Of a DNA stretch of 64,000 nt, positions 38,574 through 48,429 are shown piece after piece. Source of the DNA: CAKZLS01 sp963786305 (GTDB taxonomy: Bacteria; Pseudomonadota; Alphaproteobacteria; Rhodospirillales; Defluviicoccaceae); contig CAWAYL010000014.1 in assembly GCA_963786305.1 (NCBI GenBank), forward strand, positions 186,001 to 250,000, read 5' to 3'. Under the pieces are notes generated by a model that did not search any database, had not been told where the DNA came from, and saw only the letters and a list, made by a program, of their open reading frames with translations. The position numbers were made by a program, and so were the translations under genes. The first letter of the stretch is position 1, and each line of letters opens with the position of its first letter.

Positions 38574-41247
38574 ATGGCGCGGACGCCAAGCAATCGAAAA
38601 GCGACGGCGGAGAGCCGGCGGCTGGCGGAAGGCGATAGCGGCGAAGCGAAATGGCGGCGCTGGGGGCCCTATCTCAGCGAACGCCAGTGGGGAACGGTGC
38701 GCGAGGACTACAGCGCCGACGGCAACGCCTGGGCGGATTTCCCGCACGACCACGCGCGGAGCCGTGCCTACCGCTGGGGCGAGGACGGCATCGCCGGCAT
38801 CAGCGACGACCAGCAGCGCCTGTGCCTGGCGCTCGCGCTGTGGAACGAGCGCGATCCGATCCTCAAGGAGCGGCTGTTCGGACTGTCCGGGCCCGAGGGC
38901 AATCACGGCGAGGACGTCAAGGAGCTGTACTACTACCTCGACGCCACGCCGTCGCACACCTACCTCAAGATGCTCTACAAGTATCCGCACGCCGCCTTTC
39001 CCTACCAGCGGCTGCGCGACGAGAACCCGCCCGACAACAAGCTGCGAGCCGGAATTCGAGCTGATCGACACCGGCCTGTTCGACGAGGACCGCTATTTCG
39101 ACGTCTTCGTGGAATACGCCAAGGCCTCGCCCGACGACATGGTGATGGTGGTCACGGCGCACAACCGCGGGCCGGACGCGGCGCCGCTCCACGTGCTGCC
39201 GACGCTGTGGTTCCGCAACACCTGGTCGTGGACCGGAGACGCGCGCCAAGCCCGCCATCGCCGCTGTCGGCGGCGCCGCCCTCGAGGCCGGCCACGCCGA
39301 ATTGGGCACGTTCAGGCTCTACTGCGACGGCGCGCCCGCGCTTCTGTTCTGCGACAACGAAACCAACGCGTCGCAAGCTCTACGGCGCCGACAGCGGTCC
39401 GACGGGCTATTTCAAGGACGGTATCAACGATTTCGTCGTCGAGGGCGACGCGTCGGCGGTGAATGCCGCGCGCCGCGGGAACCAAGGCCGCCGTCGCATT
39501 TCCGCGCCGATGTTCCGCGCCGGCGGCGCCGCTGACCTTCCGGCTGCGCCTGACCAACGTCGAGATGCGCCGGCCGTTCGACAACGCCGACGCCATCGTC
39601 GCGCGGGCGCGCAATTCGGCCGATACCTTCTACGCCGATCTGCAGCGCGACATCGCCGACGCCGATGCCCGGCTGGTGCAGCGCCAGGCGCTGGCCGGCA
39701 TGATCTGGTCCAAGCAGTTCTATCACTACGACGTTCGCGACTGGCTCGCCGGCGATCCCGCCATGCCGCCGCCGCCGGCGGCGCGCCGGCACGGCCGCAA
39801 CGCCGACTGGCGCCACGTCAACACCGCCGACATCCTGTCCATGCCCGACAAGTGGGAATATCCGTGGTTCGCGGCCTGGGACTCGGCGTTCCATTGCCTG
39901 CCGCTGGCGCTGGTGGATCCGGAGTTCGCCAAGGGCCAGCTCGTGCTTGCTGACCCGGGAGTGGTACACCCATCCCAACGGCCAGTTGCCGGCCTACGAG
40001 TGGAACTTCGGCGACGTCAATCCGCCGGTGCACGCCTGGGCGGCTTGGCGGGTCTACAAGATCGACGGCAACCGGCGCGGCGGCCGGCGACATCCGGTTT
40101 CTCGAGCGGGTATTTCACAAGCTGCTTCTGAACTTTACCTGGTGGGTCAACCGCAAGGACGAGGACGGCCGCAACATCTTCCAGGGCGGCTTCCTCGGCC
40201 TCGACAACATCGGCGTGTTCGACCGCTCGAAGCCGCTGCCCATGGGCGGCCACATCAACCAGGCCGACGGCACGTCGTGGATGGCGATGTATTGCCTGAA
40301 CATGATGCGGATCGCCCTGGAGCTGGCGCTGCACGACGACGTCTACGAGGACATCGCCACCAAGTTCTTCGAGCATTTCCTCGAAATCGCCGAGGCGATG
40401 ACCGACTTCCAGGGCTGCGGCACCGGGCTGTGGGACGAGACGCGACGAGTTCTACTATGACATGCTGAGCACCGACGACGGCGAGGTCTACCCGATGCGG
40501 CTCCGCTCAATGGTGGGCCTGATCCCGCTGTTCGCCGTCGAGGTGCTGGAGCCGGAGCTGCTCGACGCCCTGCCGAACTTCAACCGGCGGCTCAAATGGT
40601 TCCTGAACTACCGGCCCGATCTCGCGGCGCTGGTGTCGCGGTGGGAGGAGCCGGGCGCCGGCGACCGCCATCTTCTGTCTCTGCTGCGCGGCCACCGCAT
40701 GAAGCGGCTGTTGGCCCGCATGCTGGACGAGAGCGAGTTCCTCTCCGACCATGGCGTGCGGGCGCTCTCCAAGGTGCACGAGACGCAGCCCGTACGAGTT
40801 CGACTTCGGCGGCGAGCATCACGAGGTGCACTACGTGCCGGGCGATTCCGACAGCTACATGTTCGGCGGCAACTCCAACTGGCGCGGGCCGGTGTGGATG
40901 CCGGTGAACTTCCTGCTGGTGGAGTCGATGCAGCGGTTCCACCACTACTACGGCGACGACTTCAAGATCGAATGCCCCGCCGGCTCCGGGCAGCCTGGTC
41001 ACCATCCTGGAGGCCTCGGAAGAGCTGACGCGGCGGCTGCAACGGCATCTTCATGCGCGACGCCGACGGCCGGCGCGCCGTCTTCGGCGACGTCGAGAAG
41101 TTCCAGACCGACCCCCATTTCCGCGACTACGTGCCGTTCCACGAGTACTTTCACGGCGACACCGGCCGCGGCATCGGCGCCTCGCACCAGACCGGCTGGA
41201 CCGGCCTCATCGCCAAACTGATACAACCGCGGCGCCCGGGAGGGTAG
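38574..41247 (+). CDS. GH63 family glucosidase, about thirteen frameshifts
   Basis: Large glycoside hydrolase of the GH63-like group annotated as glucosidase in many bacteria; likely cytoplasmic, acting on glucosyl-containing oligosaccharides. The ATG at 38574 follows GGAGGA. Conserved stretches: WGPYLSERQWGTVREDYS, ELYYYLDATPSHTYLKMLYK, WDSAFHCLPLALVDPEFA, AYEWNFGDVNPPVHAWAAWR, LDNIGVFDRSKPLP, and GGNSNWRGPVWMPVNFLLVE. Thirteen extra bases (39050 to 41040) break it; removing them leaves exactly 887 codons including the stop, the usual size. Its real substrate is unknown; the alpha-glucan operon 8 kb away suggests a related role (inference). Confidence 0.87.
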
Positions 41248-41354
41248 GCTCAGGCTTTTTTTTGCTTCGACTTGTCGCCGCGGTGCCATCGCCGGGGAAT
41301 CATTGGCCGTTCCTTTTCCCTGTGCATGGCCGGCGCTTTTATTCGCTGGAATTC

Positions 41355-42134
41355 ATGATGTCATTCAATTTCGGACCCTATGACCAATATTACCTCGCCG
41401 CCGTTGTCATGCTCGGCACCTACGGCGCGGCTTTCGCGCTGCTGTGGCTGGCGCAGCGTTCGCGCTACGCGGCGTTCATCAAGACGTTCCGCGGGATCGC
41501 GCAGAACTTCCTCACCGTGATCAATGTCATCTTCGCCCTCAACCTGGCGTTTCTCGCCAACGACACCTGGGACGCCCGCGATCGCGCCCTCGACACCGTC
41601 TACCAGGAATCGGGCAGCCTGCGGAACATCCTCGACCTCGCCGAGGCCTTGCCCGCGCCGGCCCGCTCGAACGTCAGCGAGGCGGTGCACGCCTACGCGC
41701 GGCTGAGCGCAACGTCCGAATGGCCGAGCCTGGCGCGCCGCGAGAGCAGCGAGGCGCTCTCCCGGCAACTGGACGCGCTGCTTGCCCTCGTCTCCGCCGG
41801 CGCCGTGACCGCGGCGGCGAACCCCGGCGTCGCCAGCCAGATGCTGCAACAAACCATCGACATCCGCGGCACCCGCGAAGTGCGGATCGCCCTCAGCCAG
41901 ACCCATGTCAATCCGCTGAAATGGCTGGGGATGGCGTTCCTCGGCTTTCTCACCCTGATTTCGATCGCCATGGTCCATGTGGATGCGCCGCGCGCCCAGC
42001 TTCTCGCCGTGCTGCTTTTCGCCACCGCGGCGGCGCCGTCGGCGGCGATCATCCTGATCCACGGCAACCCTTTCCAAAACCCCTTCGCTGTGTCGCCGGC
42101 GCCCATCGCCGACATCGTCAAGCCAGCGAGCTGA
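41355..42134 (+). CDS. DUF4239 membrane protein
   Basis: 259 residues matching the bestrophin-like DUF4239 group: helix 1 (QYYLAAVVMLGTYGAAFALL), then the conserved NFLTVINVIFALNLAFLAND, WDARDRALDTVYQESGSLRN, a helical soluble domain, and two C-terminal helices (WLGMAFLGFLTLISIAMVHV; LLAVLLFATAAAPSAAIILI). The ATG at 41355 is chosen over an open upstream extension. Function unknown. Intact. Confidence 0.78.
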   Translation: MMSFNFGPYDQYYLAAVVMLGTYGAAFALLWLAQRSRYAAFIKTFRGIAQNFLTVINVIFALNLAFLANDTWDARDRALDTVYQESGSLRNILDLAEALPAPARSNVSEAVHAYARLSATSEWPSLARRESSEALSRQLDALLALVSAGAVTAAANPGVASQMLQQTIDIRGTREVRIALSQTHVNPLKWLGMAFLGFLTLISIAMVHVDAPRAQLLAVLLFATAAAPSAAIILIHGNPFQNPFAVSPAPIADIVKPAS

Positions 42135-42284
42135 TCCTCGTCACCAACAACACCAGCGAATTCCACCGCGTGGTGGGCTTGCGGGTGGAGGACTGTACGG
42201 GGTGAGTGGCTCGAATGCTATGATGCTTGGCCCTACCCCGACCCGGGTGGCGTGCTACTATGCTTAACTAATCAACGACAAGGA

Positions 42285-43509
42285 TATGGAGACTTCAGCA
42301 TCACACTACACGACAATATAGCTGAGAGGCCGAGAATTTGCTGTTCTGGACGATTCTGTCTTGCGAACGGAGCCGTTCATGAACCGACATCTTCTCGACG
42401 CTCTCATGGGTACGCTATCGGGCCATCTTGATCTCAGCAAGTCGCGTGTGGAGACGTTGGCGTTGCTGATTTTGGGTTTGGTCAACGGCCGCACGGTCAA
42501 TCTGAGTCACATTGCCAGCCAGCTTTCCGGGACCGCTTTGATCCCATCGGCGTATCGCCGCCTGCAGCGATTTTTCCAGTATGTGCGCCTCGACGGGAAC
42601 TGGTCGGCGCCGCTCATTGTCAAGTGGCTGGGGATCAAGCCGCCTTGGGTCCTGTGCCTGGATCGGACCAACTGGAAGATCGGGCGGCGTGACGTCAACA
42701 TCCTGACGCTGGCGATCACCACGCGGCGGGTCCGCATCCCGCTGATGTGGACGCTGCTGCCCACCGGCGGTTGCAGCACCCAGGATGAACGCATCGACTT
42801 GATGTGTCGCTACCTCGCCATCTTCGATCCCGCCTCGATCTCCTGGCTCCTCGCCGACCGCGAATTCATCGGCGTCAGGTGGATGGAATTCCTGTTGGAA
42901 AACAACATCATCTTCGCCATCCGGCTGAAGGAGAACACCGTCATCTATCTCGAGGACGGTCACACCTATCAACTCAAAAGCCTGTTGCGCACCCGCCGGA
43001 AAGCCAAGCAGATCCTGGCGCAGCCGGGACGTCTCGCCGCCATGATCGACTGCCCGGGACTGCCTCTCACGTTCGCAGCCAAACGCCTCCCCGACGGTGA
43101 GTTCCTGATCGTCGCCACCAACGGCCCCACCGACAAGGCTCTCCACATCTACAGGAAACGGTGGCGGATCGAATGCCTGTTCGGCGACAGCAAAACCCGG
43201 GGTCTCAACATGGAAGACACGCGCATCACCGACCCCGCCAAACTCAACACCCTCCTCCTCATCATCACCCTCGCCATGGCCTGGGCCCACGTCACCGCCG
43301 CCGCCGCTCAGGCCGGCGCCGCCATCAAAAAACGCGCCCACGGATACCGCTACAAATCATGGTTTCGCCTCGGCTTCGACCTCCTGCGAAACTGGATCCT
43401 CCACCAACCCGACAAAGCCGCACATACCTGGACACGAACCTGGCCGAAGCGACGCTTCAAACCCAAAACCCAGCAGAGTCGTGTAGTGTGGATGCCGACA
43501 TCTTTATAG
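42285..43509 (+). mobile_element. IS4-family insertion sequence
   Basis: About 1.2 kb. Inverted-repeat core CACACTACACGAC (42302-42314) matches GTCGTGTAGTGTG (43478-43490) perfectly; weaker similarity with one gap (TCAGCATC against TCGGCATCC) carries the repeats outward to about 42285 and 43509. I could not identify a target-site duplication. It contains a single transposase gene and looks complete. Confidence 0.75.
42361..43509 (+). CDS. IS4-family transposase (DDE)
   Basis: Up to 382 residues; ATG at 42379 (MNRHLLDALMGTLSGHLDLS) is likelier than the TTG at 42361. DDE residues: first Asp in VLCLDRTNWKIGR, second in WLLADREFIGVRW, and the Glu in YRKRWRIECLFGDSK, which fits the IS4 signature Y-(2)-R-(3)-E-(6)-K exactly. 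No frameshift, so transposition may still be possible. Codon use is a little less GC-biased than the neighbouring genes. Inserted between the DUF4239 gene and the GST gene. Confidence 0.92.
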   Translation: MRTEPFMNRHLLDALMGTLSGHLDLSKSRVETLALLILGLVNGRTVNLSHIASQLSGTALIPSAYRRLQRFFQYVRLDGNWSAPLIVKWLGIKPPWVLCLDRTNWKIGRRDVNILTLAITTRRVRIPLMWTLLPTGGCSTQDERIDLMCRYLAIFDPASISWLLADREFIGVRWMEFLLENNIIFAIRLKENTVIYLEDGHTYQLKSLLRTRRKAKQILAQPGRLAAMIDCPGLPLTFAAKRLPDGEFLIVATNGPTDKALHIYRKRWRIECLFGDSKTRGLNMEDTRITDPAKLNTLLLIITLAMAWAHVTAAAAQAGAAIKKRAHGYRYKSWFRLGFDLLRNWILHQPDKAAHTWTRTWPKRRFKPKTQQSRVVWMPTSL

Positions 43510-43604
43510 TGGTTTGATGCGCTAGCCTTGAAGGCAATGCTTGGCTCTCTTGATCGTTAGCACCCGGTTTCCTGTGGTGGCGGAAGGCCAGCGCGTAATA
43601 TGGC

Positions 43605-43628
43605 GACAAATGACGACATTTGTCGTCA
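43605..43628. promoter_or_regulatory. Overlapping inverted repeats downstream of the IS
   Basis: GACAAATG (43605-43612) pairs with CATTTGTC (43617-43624), and TGACGACA (43611-43618) pairs with TGTCGTCA (43621-43628). Both are perfect 8-bp arms and share bases, so only one can form at a time. Could be a regulator-binding site or IS-associated remnant. Confidence 0.35.
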
Positions 43629-43664
43629 TCGCCGGTTTTGCGGAATAGACGGGGGGCGAGTGGG

Positions 43665-43687
43665 AAGCCCCCTGGGGCTTCGGCCCC
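43665..43687. terminator. Alternative GC hairpins downstream of the GST gene
   Basis: AAGCCCC (43665-43671) pairs with GGGGCTT (43674-43680); alternatively GGGGC (43674-43678) pairs with GCCCC (43683-43687) across a TTCG loop. They lie 34-56 bp beyond the GST stop on its downstream side. No T-run follows on the minus strand, so termination is uncertain. Confidence 0.35.
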
Positions 43688-43706
43688 GCAGGGTCGGGAG
43701 TTCCTT

Positions 43707-43730
43707 TTTTAGAGCCGGTTTTAGAGCCGG
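43707..43730 (-). repeat. 12-bp in-frame tandem duplication across the GST stop codon
   Basis: TTTTAGAGCCGG occurs at 43707-43718 and again at 43719-43730 without mismatch. On the coding strand this doubles CCGGCTCTAAAA, so a second in-frame TAA lies four codons after the first. Confidence 0.88.
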
Positions 43731-44350
43731 GCGCTCTCCCGACCGCTCACCACCTCGTACCAGCGGTGGGACGCCTCGGCGTCCTCGGGCAGCGCCAGTT
43801 TCAGCCATTTGGCGAAGTCGACGACGACCATCGCCATGATGTCGGCGGCGGTGAAGCGGTCGCCGGCGAGGTAGGGGTGGCCGTCGAGCAAGGTGTCGAG
43901 GCGGTTGAGGAAACGTTGGGCGCGGAGCTTGCCGCGCTCGCCGAGCTCGGGGATCTGGGCATAGTCGTCGGGACCGGGCAGCGCGCGGTCCTTCATGGCC
44001 GGCGAGGTGTTGCGGAGAGCCTCGGTCATCGCCTGCCAGCCGTCGGTCTCGATGCGCCAGACGCGATCGGCGATGAGGCCCTGTTCGGCCGGCGTGGTGC
44101 CGAGCAGCGGCGGTTCGGGGGCGATGGCCTCGAGATAGCGCCAGCAGCCCTGGGTGGAAATCAGCCGCGTGCCGTCGTCGAGTTCCAGCACCGGCACCGT
44201 GCCGTACGGGTTGATCGCGCGGAATTCGGGCGTGAGGTGCTGGCCGCTTCGGAGGTCGACGGACTCGACCGGAACGTCGAGGCCCTTCTCGGCGATGAAC
44301 ACGCGGACCAGGCGGGGGCTTGGGGCGGTGGCGCAATCATAGAATTTCAT
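43721..44350 (-). CDS. Glutathione S-transferase family protein
   Basis: 209 residues. Thioredoxin-like N-terminal domain MKFYDCATAPSPRLVRVFIA with the cis-Pro motif in INPYGTVPVLELDDGTRLIS (Gly-Thr-Val-Pro) and a SNAIL/TRAIL-type ISTQGCWRYLEA, then an all-helical C-terminal domain (LDGHPYLAGDRFTAADIMAM, with the N-capping box FTAADI). The ATG at 44350 is the start. Substrate unknown. Its stop lies in a tandem duplication. Intact. Confidence 0.88.
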   Translation of the reverse strand: MKFYDCATAPSPRLVRVFIAEKGLDVPVESVDLRSGQHLTPEFRAINPYGTVPVLELDDGTRLISTQGCWRYLEAIAPEPPLLGTTPAEQGLIADRVWRIETDGWQAMTEALRNTSPAMKDRALPGPDDYAQIPELGERGKLRAQRFLNRLDTLLDGHPYLAGDRFTAADIMAMVVVDFAKWLKLALPEDAEASHRWYEVVSGRESARL

Positions 44351-44559
44351 GGGCGCGCTCTCCTCTGACAGGGGCCGGCGGCACGGCGACGGTGCGTCCG
44401 CGCCGCCGTTATCGGGCGTATGGGAAAGGGGATCAAGGGATAGTCGGCGTAATGGGCCCATACAACCGCTGAAACGCAAACGACACGCAACGGTGGTTTT
44501 CCTCGAGCGCCGTTTGGTGTATGGGAATATTCCGATAGCGGATCGAATTGGTGGGGGCG

Positions 44560-45660
44560 ATGAAGCAGCGGTTGGGGACGGAACGCTCGAAGCGCATCGA
44601 AATGCTGCGCACCATCGCCATTCTCGGCGTGGTGTTGCTGCACGTGCCGCCGCTGGCGACGGAATTGCCGCTCGAGCACGCCTATTCGTCGGAATTCCTG
44701 CTGCAGATCAAGTATCTCTTCAGCAACACCATCTTCATGGCGTCGGTGCCGACGCTTTCGGTGATTTCGGGCTACCTGCTGTTTTCCGCCGCCGGCGGGT
44801 TGCGGTATCCGCAAATCGTGAAAAAGAAGGCGAAAACCCTCGTCGTCCCGGCGATCCTGTGGAATTTGCCGCTGCTCGGTATTCTCTTTGTCGCCAAGGC
44901 GCGGAGTTGGCCGATCTACTCCGATGTGCCCGACCCCGCGTCGGCATGGGACGTCATCAACCTGACGCTCGGCATCGTCGGCCAACCGTTGAACTATCCG
45001 CTGCACTTCCTGTTCGATGTATTCATCTGCGTTCTTTTGTCGCCGGTCATCCGCCTGTTCCTGCGGCACGCGCCCGCGGTGGGCCTGGCGATCTGTCTCA
45101 CCCTGTTGTTCGCCGATCACGGAAATGATTTCCTGGTGCGCGGCGACATCCTGGCGGCGTTCTACACGGGCGGCCTGGTCGCCGACAAGGGCTGGACGTT
45201 GAGCGGAATCGATCGCCATTGGCGGGCCGTCGCGGTATTCTTTCTGGTGCTGTGCGTCGGCTATACGGTGATCGAAGCCGCCAACGGTTTCCAAGGCGGC
45301 GCGTTCCACGACTATGGCCGAAAAGTGCTTCGCCTGGCCGGGCCGTTCGCCTTCTGGGGGGTGTCGGCCTATCTCCTGCGGTTCGCGTGGTCCGATAGAC
45401 TGGCGGTGTTCGCGCGGTATTCGTTCTTCATCTTCTGCGCGCACGCGCCGATCCTCAAGCTGTTGTGGCACGTCTACCGGGGCGCCGGGGGAACCGTCGA
45501 GCAGCCGGTCTATTGGCTGTTCTACGCGGCGGCCGTGCCGGCGGTGGTCATGCTGTCGCTGGCACTGCTGTACGGCCTCCAGATCTTCGCGCCCCCGCTT
45601 CTGCGGCTCCTCGCCGTTCCCGCGAGCCCCCGCTACGCCTGGGCCGCGGGCGATCGGTAG
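44560..45660 (+). CDS. Acyltransferase 3 family membrane protein
   Basis: 366 residues with about ten membrane helices, of the acyltransferase-3 family that O-acylates surface sugars or related molecules. The N-terminal RIEMLRTIAILGVVLLHVPP contains the Arg and the catalytic-type His (LLHV) typical of the family; FSNTIFMASVPTLSVISGYL is the second conserved helix with SGYL. Start ATG at 44560 (MKQRLGTERSK); a GTG at 44548 is also in frame. A MocR regulator gene follows on the same strand. Substrate unknown. Confidence 0.82.
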   Translation: MKQRLGTERSKRIEMLRTIAILGVVLLHVPPLATELPLEHAYSSEFLLQIKYLFSNTIFMASVPTLSVISGYLLFSAAGGLRYPQIVKKKAKTLVVPAILWNLPLLGILFVAKARSWPIYSDVPDPASAWDVINLTLGIVGQPLNYPLHFLFDVFICVLLSPVIRLFLRHAPAVGLAICLTLLFADHGNDFLVRGDILAAFYTGGLVADKGWTLSGIDRHWRAVAVFFLVLCVGYTVIEAANGFQGGAFHDYGRKVLRLAGPFAFWGVSAYLLRFAWSDRLAVFARYSFFIFCAHAPILKLLWHVYRGAGGTVEQPVYWLFYAAAVPAVVMLSLALLYGLQIFAPPLLRLLAVPASPRYAWAAGDR

Positions 45661-45853
45661 CGGGGCCGGCAGGGGGCGCTCGCGGGGCGCCGGTCGCGGC
45701 GAGGCGCTGGAACCGCAGCCCGACGTTCGCCGGCCAGACATTAAACACGTCATCGGTGTTTCTCGCGCGGGATGTTTGCGTTATAGTTATCGTTTCGAAG
45801 TCGGTATGATCTTCGTTTCGGAGCCCGTGCTCCAGGGGGGGGATATCGATCCG

Positions 45854-47316
45854 ATGGCACGCCAGCGCGCCATGCCGGACTGGATCGTCATCGACAGAGG
45901 TTCGCCGGAACCGCTGTACCGGCAAATCTCGCGTCAGATCGAACACGCCGTCGACGAACAGCGGCTGATGCCCGGCACCTATGTGCCGGCGACGCGGAGC
46001 TTGGCGGCTTACCTCGGCGTGTCGCGCCTGACCGCGTTGACAGCCTACGAGCTGCTGGTGGCCGATGGGGTGCTGGAAACCGTCGCCGGTTCCGGCACCC
46101 GGGTTTCCGCGGGATGGCTGGTCTGCCGCCGGCCGCCGGAACCGGTCGCGGTGCGGCGCCGCCCGGCGCCATCGGCGAGCGGCCGAGTTTACCGGTGGAG
46201 CTCCCCTGGTTGCCGGCGGATCTGGCGCCGCTTGCGTTCCGCGCCGGCATTCCCGGCCTTGACCGGTTTCCGCGGCGCGACTGGTCGCGGGTGCTGCGCT
46301 GCCACGCACTCCGGGCGATGCCCATATCCTAGACTACGGCCACCGCGGCGGCTACCGGCCGTTGCGCGAGACGATCGCGCGGTACCTGAGTGCGTCGCGC
46401 GGTGTCGCATGCACATCTGCGCAGGTGATCGTCGTGTCGGGCGTGCGTTCGGCCATCGCCCTCGCGTGCTCGGTATTGAGCACCTGGGCGATACCGCCGT
46501 CTGGGGCGATCCCGGCTACCGCTGGGCGCGGGCCGCCATCGGGCTGGCGGGGTTGCGGGTGGTTTCCGTGCCGGTAGACGAAGAAGGCTTGCGGGTGGAC
46601 GAGCTCGACGGCGCGGGCCCCAGATGCCCGCATCGTTTACGTGACGCCCAGCCACCACTGGCCCACCGGCGTGGTCATGGGCGCCAAACGCCGGCGCGAT
46701 CTGATGGCCTGGGCGCACCGCCACAAGGCCTGGATCCTCGAGGACGATTACGACAGCGAGTTTCATTCGACGGCCCGCCGGGCCTGCCTATCAAGGCCGA
46801 GCCGGACACCGCGCCGGTGATCTTCATCGGCACGTTCGCCCAGACGCTGGCGCCGTCGATCCGCTGTGCCTATCTGGTGGTGCCGGAATGCCTGGAAACG
46901 CAGTTTGCCGAGCATGCCACCCACCTCGGCGTCGAGCCCGCCGTGCACGTCCAGGCAGCGCTGGCCGACTACATGAACGAAGGGTTCTACGGCCGCCACA
47001 TCCAACGCATGCGTAAGGTTTATCAGGCGCGCCACAATGCGCTGGAGCACGCCTTGAATGAAACGCTGGGCGACCGGATTTCTGTTCGGCATCCAACAGG
47101 TGGATTGCAGCTCGTCGCCGATTTGCCGGCGGATCTCTGCGCCGAGGCGGTTTCGGCGGAGGCGGCGCGCCGGGCCTAATGACCCGTCCCATGTCCATCT
47201 ACTATGAGACGTCGAAGCCGCCCAACGCGCTCCACCTTGGCTTCGCGCCGGTGCCCGAGCCCGAGATCGCGCCCGCCGTCAAACGCCTCGCCGAGGCCAT
47301 CGACGCCGTTGCGTGA
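45854..47316 (+). CDS. MocR/PdxR-type regulator (GntR HTH plus aminotransferase domain), several frameshifts
   Basis: Transcription factor of the MocR subfamily. N-terminal winged helix: PLYRQISRQIEHAVDEQRLM, VPATRSLAAYLGVSRLTALT and AYELLVADGVLETVAGSGTR. The C-terminal part is a type I aminotransferase-like PLP domain: LDYGHRGGYRPLRETIARYL, WGDPGYRWARAAIGLAGLRV, WILEDDYDSEFH, and the Lys-loop region IFIGTFAQTLAPSIRCAYLV. In that loop the usual SGS-F-S/A-K-x-x-F/L-P-x-x-R-x-G Lys position is not Lys, so PLP binding is uncertain. Frame breaks (first near 46167, last near 47175) require several single-base corrections; the true end (HLGFAPVPEPEIAPAVKRLA) is at 47316. Confidence 0.82.
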
Positions 47317-47507
47317 AGTGGTCCGGTTTTCTCCGAAAGCGGTCCTGGAAGAACTCCCGCTGCCAGATAAGCTGCCTGAGCCACATTCCAGTTGCAGAAC
47401 TGGGTGTTCCGGAGTTGCGGCGGGAAAGGGATGTGATTGGATCAGCACGGTTAGGAGGAAACTAAGGCATGTCAGCAGAGCGCTTGGTACGATTCAGAAG
47501 GTAGATC

Positions 47508-47978
47508 GTGAGCAAATCGGAGAGCTATGGCTTTTGGGGAGAACCTATCCTCAGCGGAGTGGTACATGAAATTCACCGTCGGTGGACATATGGAATAGCG
47601 GAAACTCCCGCAGGCGCAGGTTTGGTGCCCTTGTGCAATGAACAACAGCTGAGAGCAGCAGGCGAGCTGTGGAACTCGTCAAGGTTCGAGCGGATAATCC
47701 TTCGGTGGCTGGCAATGACGCCAGGTTTGCGAACCAGGGTACATATGGGCAAGTTGTACTGGGCACAACTAAGGAGAAGACGGACGAGCTTTGGGGATCG
47801 ATGCGCTTGGCGAGATTGGCCCCTTGTGGTCGGCAATCGAGGTCCGCTACAGCGGTATCTGGAACCCGCACTTCGGCAAGTATGGTGGCCAAAATGCACC
47901 GGAACAGAGTTCAGAGAAAAAACAACCGATCTCTGGAGTAAAGCCAGGGTCTTTGAGATGCAGCCGTTTCTGGCATAA
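47508..47978 (+). CDS. Doubtful hypothetical protein in lower-GC island
   Basis: A 156-residue open frame starting with GTG at 47508 after AGAAGG. It is rich in Trp and Arg (FERIILRWLAMTPGLRTRVH, RYLEPALRQVWWPK). Base composition and codon use differ from all neighbours. I recognise no family, and a 113-residue frame overlaps on the opposite strand, so coding status is open. It may be a fragment of transferred DNA. Confidence 0.3.
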   Translation: MSKSESYGFWGEPILSGVVHEIHRRWTYGIAETPAGAGLVPLCNEQQLRAAGELWNSSRFERIILRWLAMTPGLRTRVHMGKLYWAQLRRRRTSFGDRCAWRDWPLVVGNRGPLQRYLEPALRQVWWPKCTGTEFREKTTDLWSKARVFEMQPFLA

Positions 47979-48429
47979 AGGATCAGGCCTCAATGATGGA
48001 GGGTATCCCAACGAGTTTGTGCGTCAGAAGGATTTCTAGAAAGGCTCTTATCTCAGTGGTCTTTAACGACTTCGAGCCGTGTTCCGAGGCAGGTTTGTCC
48101 CGGGACACGGTATTTTTTCAGGTTCTGTTACGGATATCGGTACGCGATTTGAGCGTACTGGCAGGCGGCCTGTGCGCTTCAAACTTTGGAGGCTGAGGTT
48201 ATCAAGGTTTCTCTACTTTCCGTGGGCTCGGCATCACACTTCCCGTCCAACGGCTTGCCGAGGTGATCGGTTCTAGCGCATGAACTGGTACTGAACTATT
48301 TCGTCGAACTGGATATGGAAAAGATAATTTTTCGGCCTAAAGTTGTCGACGTAAAATGGGCAATGCGGCCCCCAGGCGGGACTATGGACCGGTTGTGCGG
48401 AAGACGGCGAGCCGGTCGGGGGGAGACAA
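47979..48429. other. Lower-GC stretch without a supported gene
   Basis: About 450 bp, A/T-richer than the flanks, with only short frames (for example 48079-48276) that have no ribosome-binding site or family resemblance. Part of the island that begins after 47316. Confidence 0.5.

Noticed and set aside
42285..43509. Target-site duplication of the IS
   Set aside because: I compared the flanks at several possible boundaries and found no convincing direct repeat.
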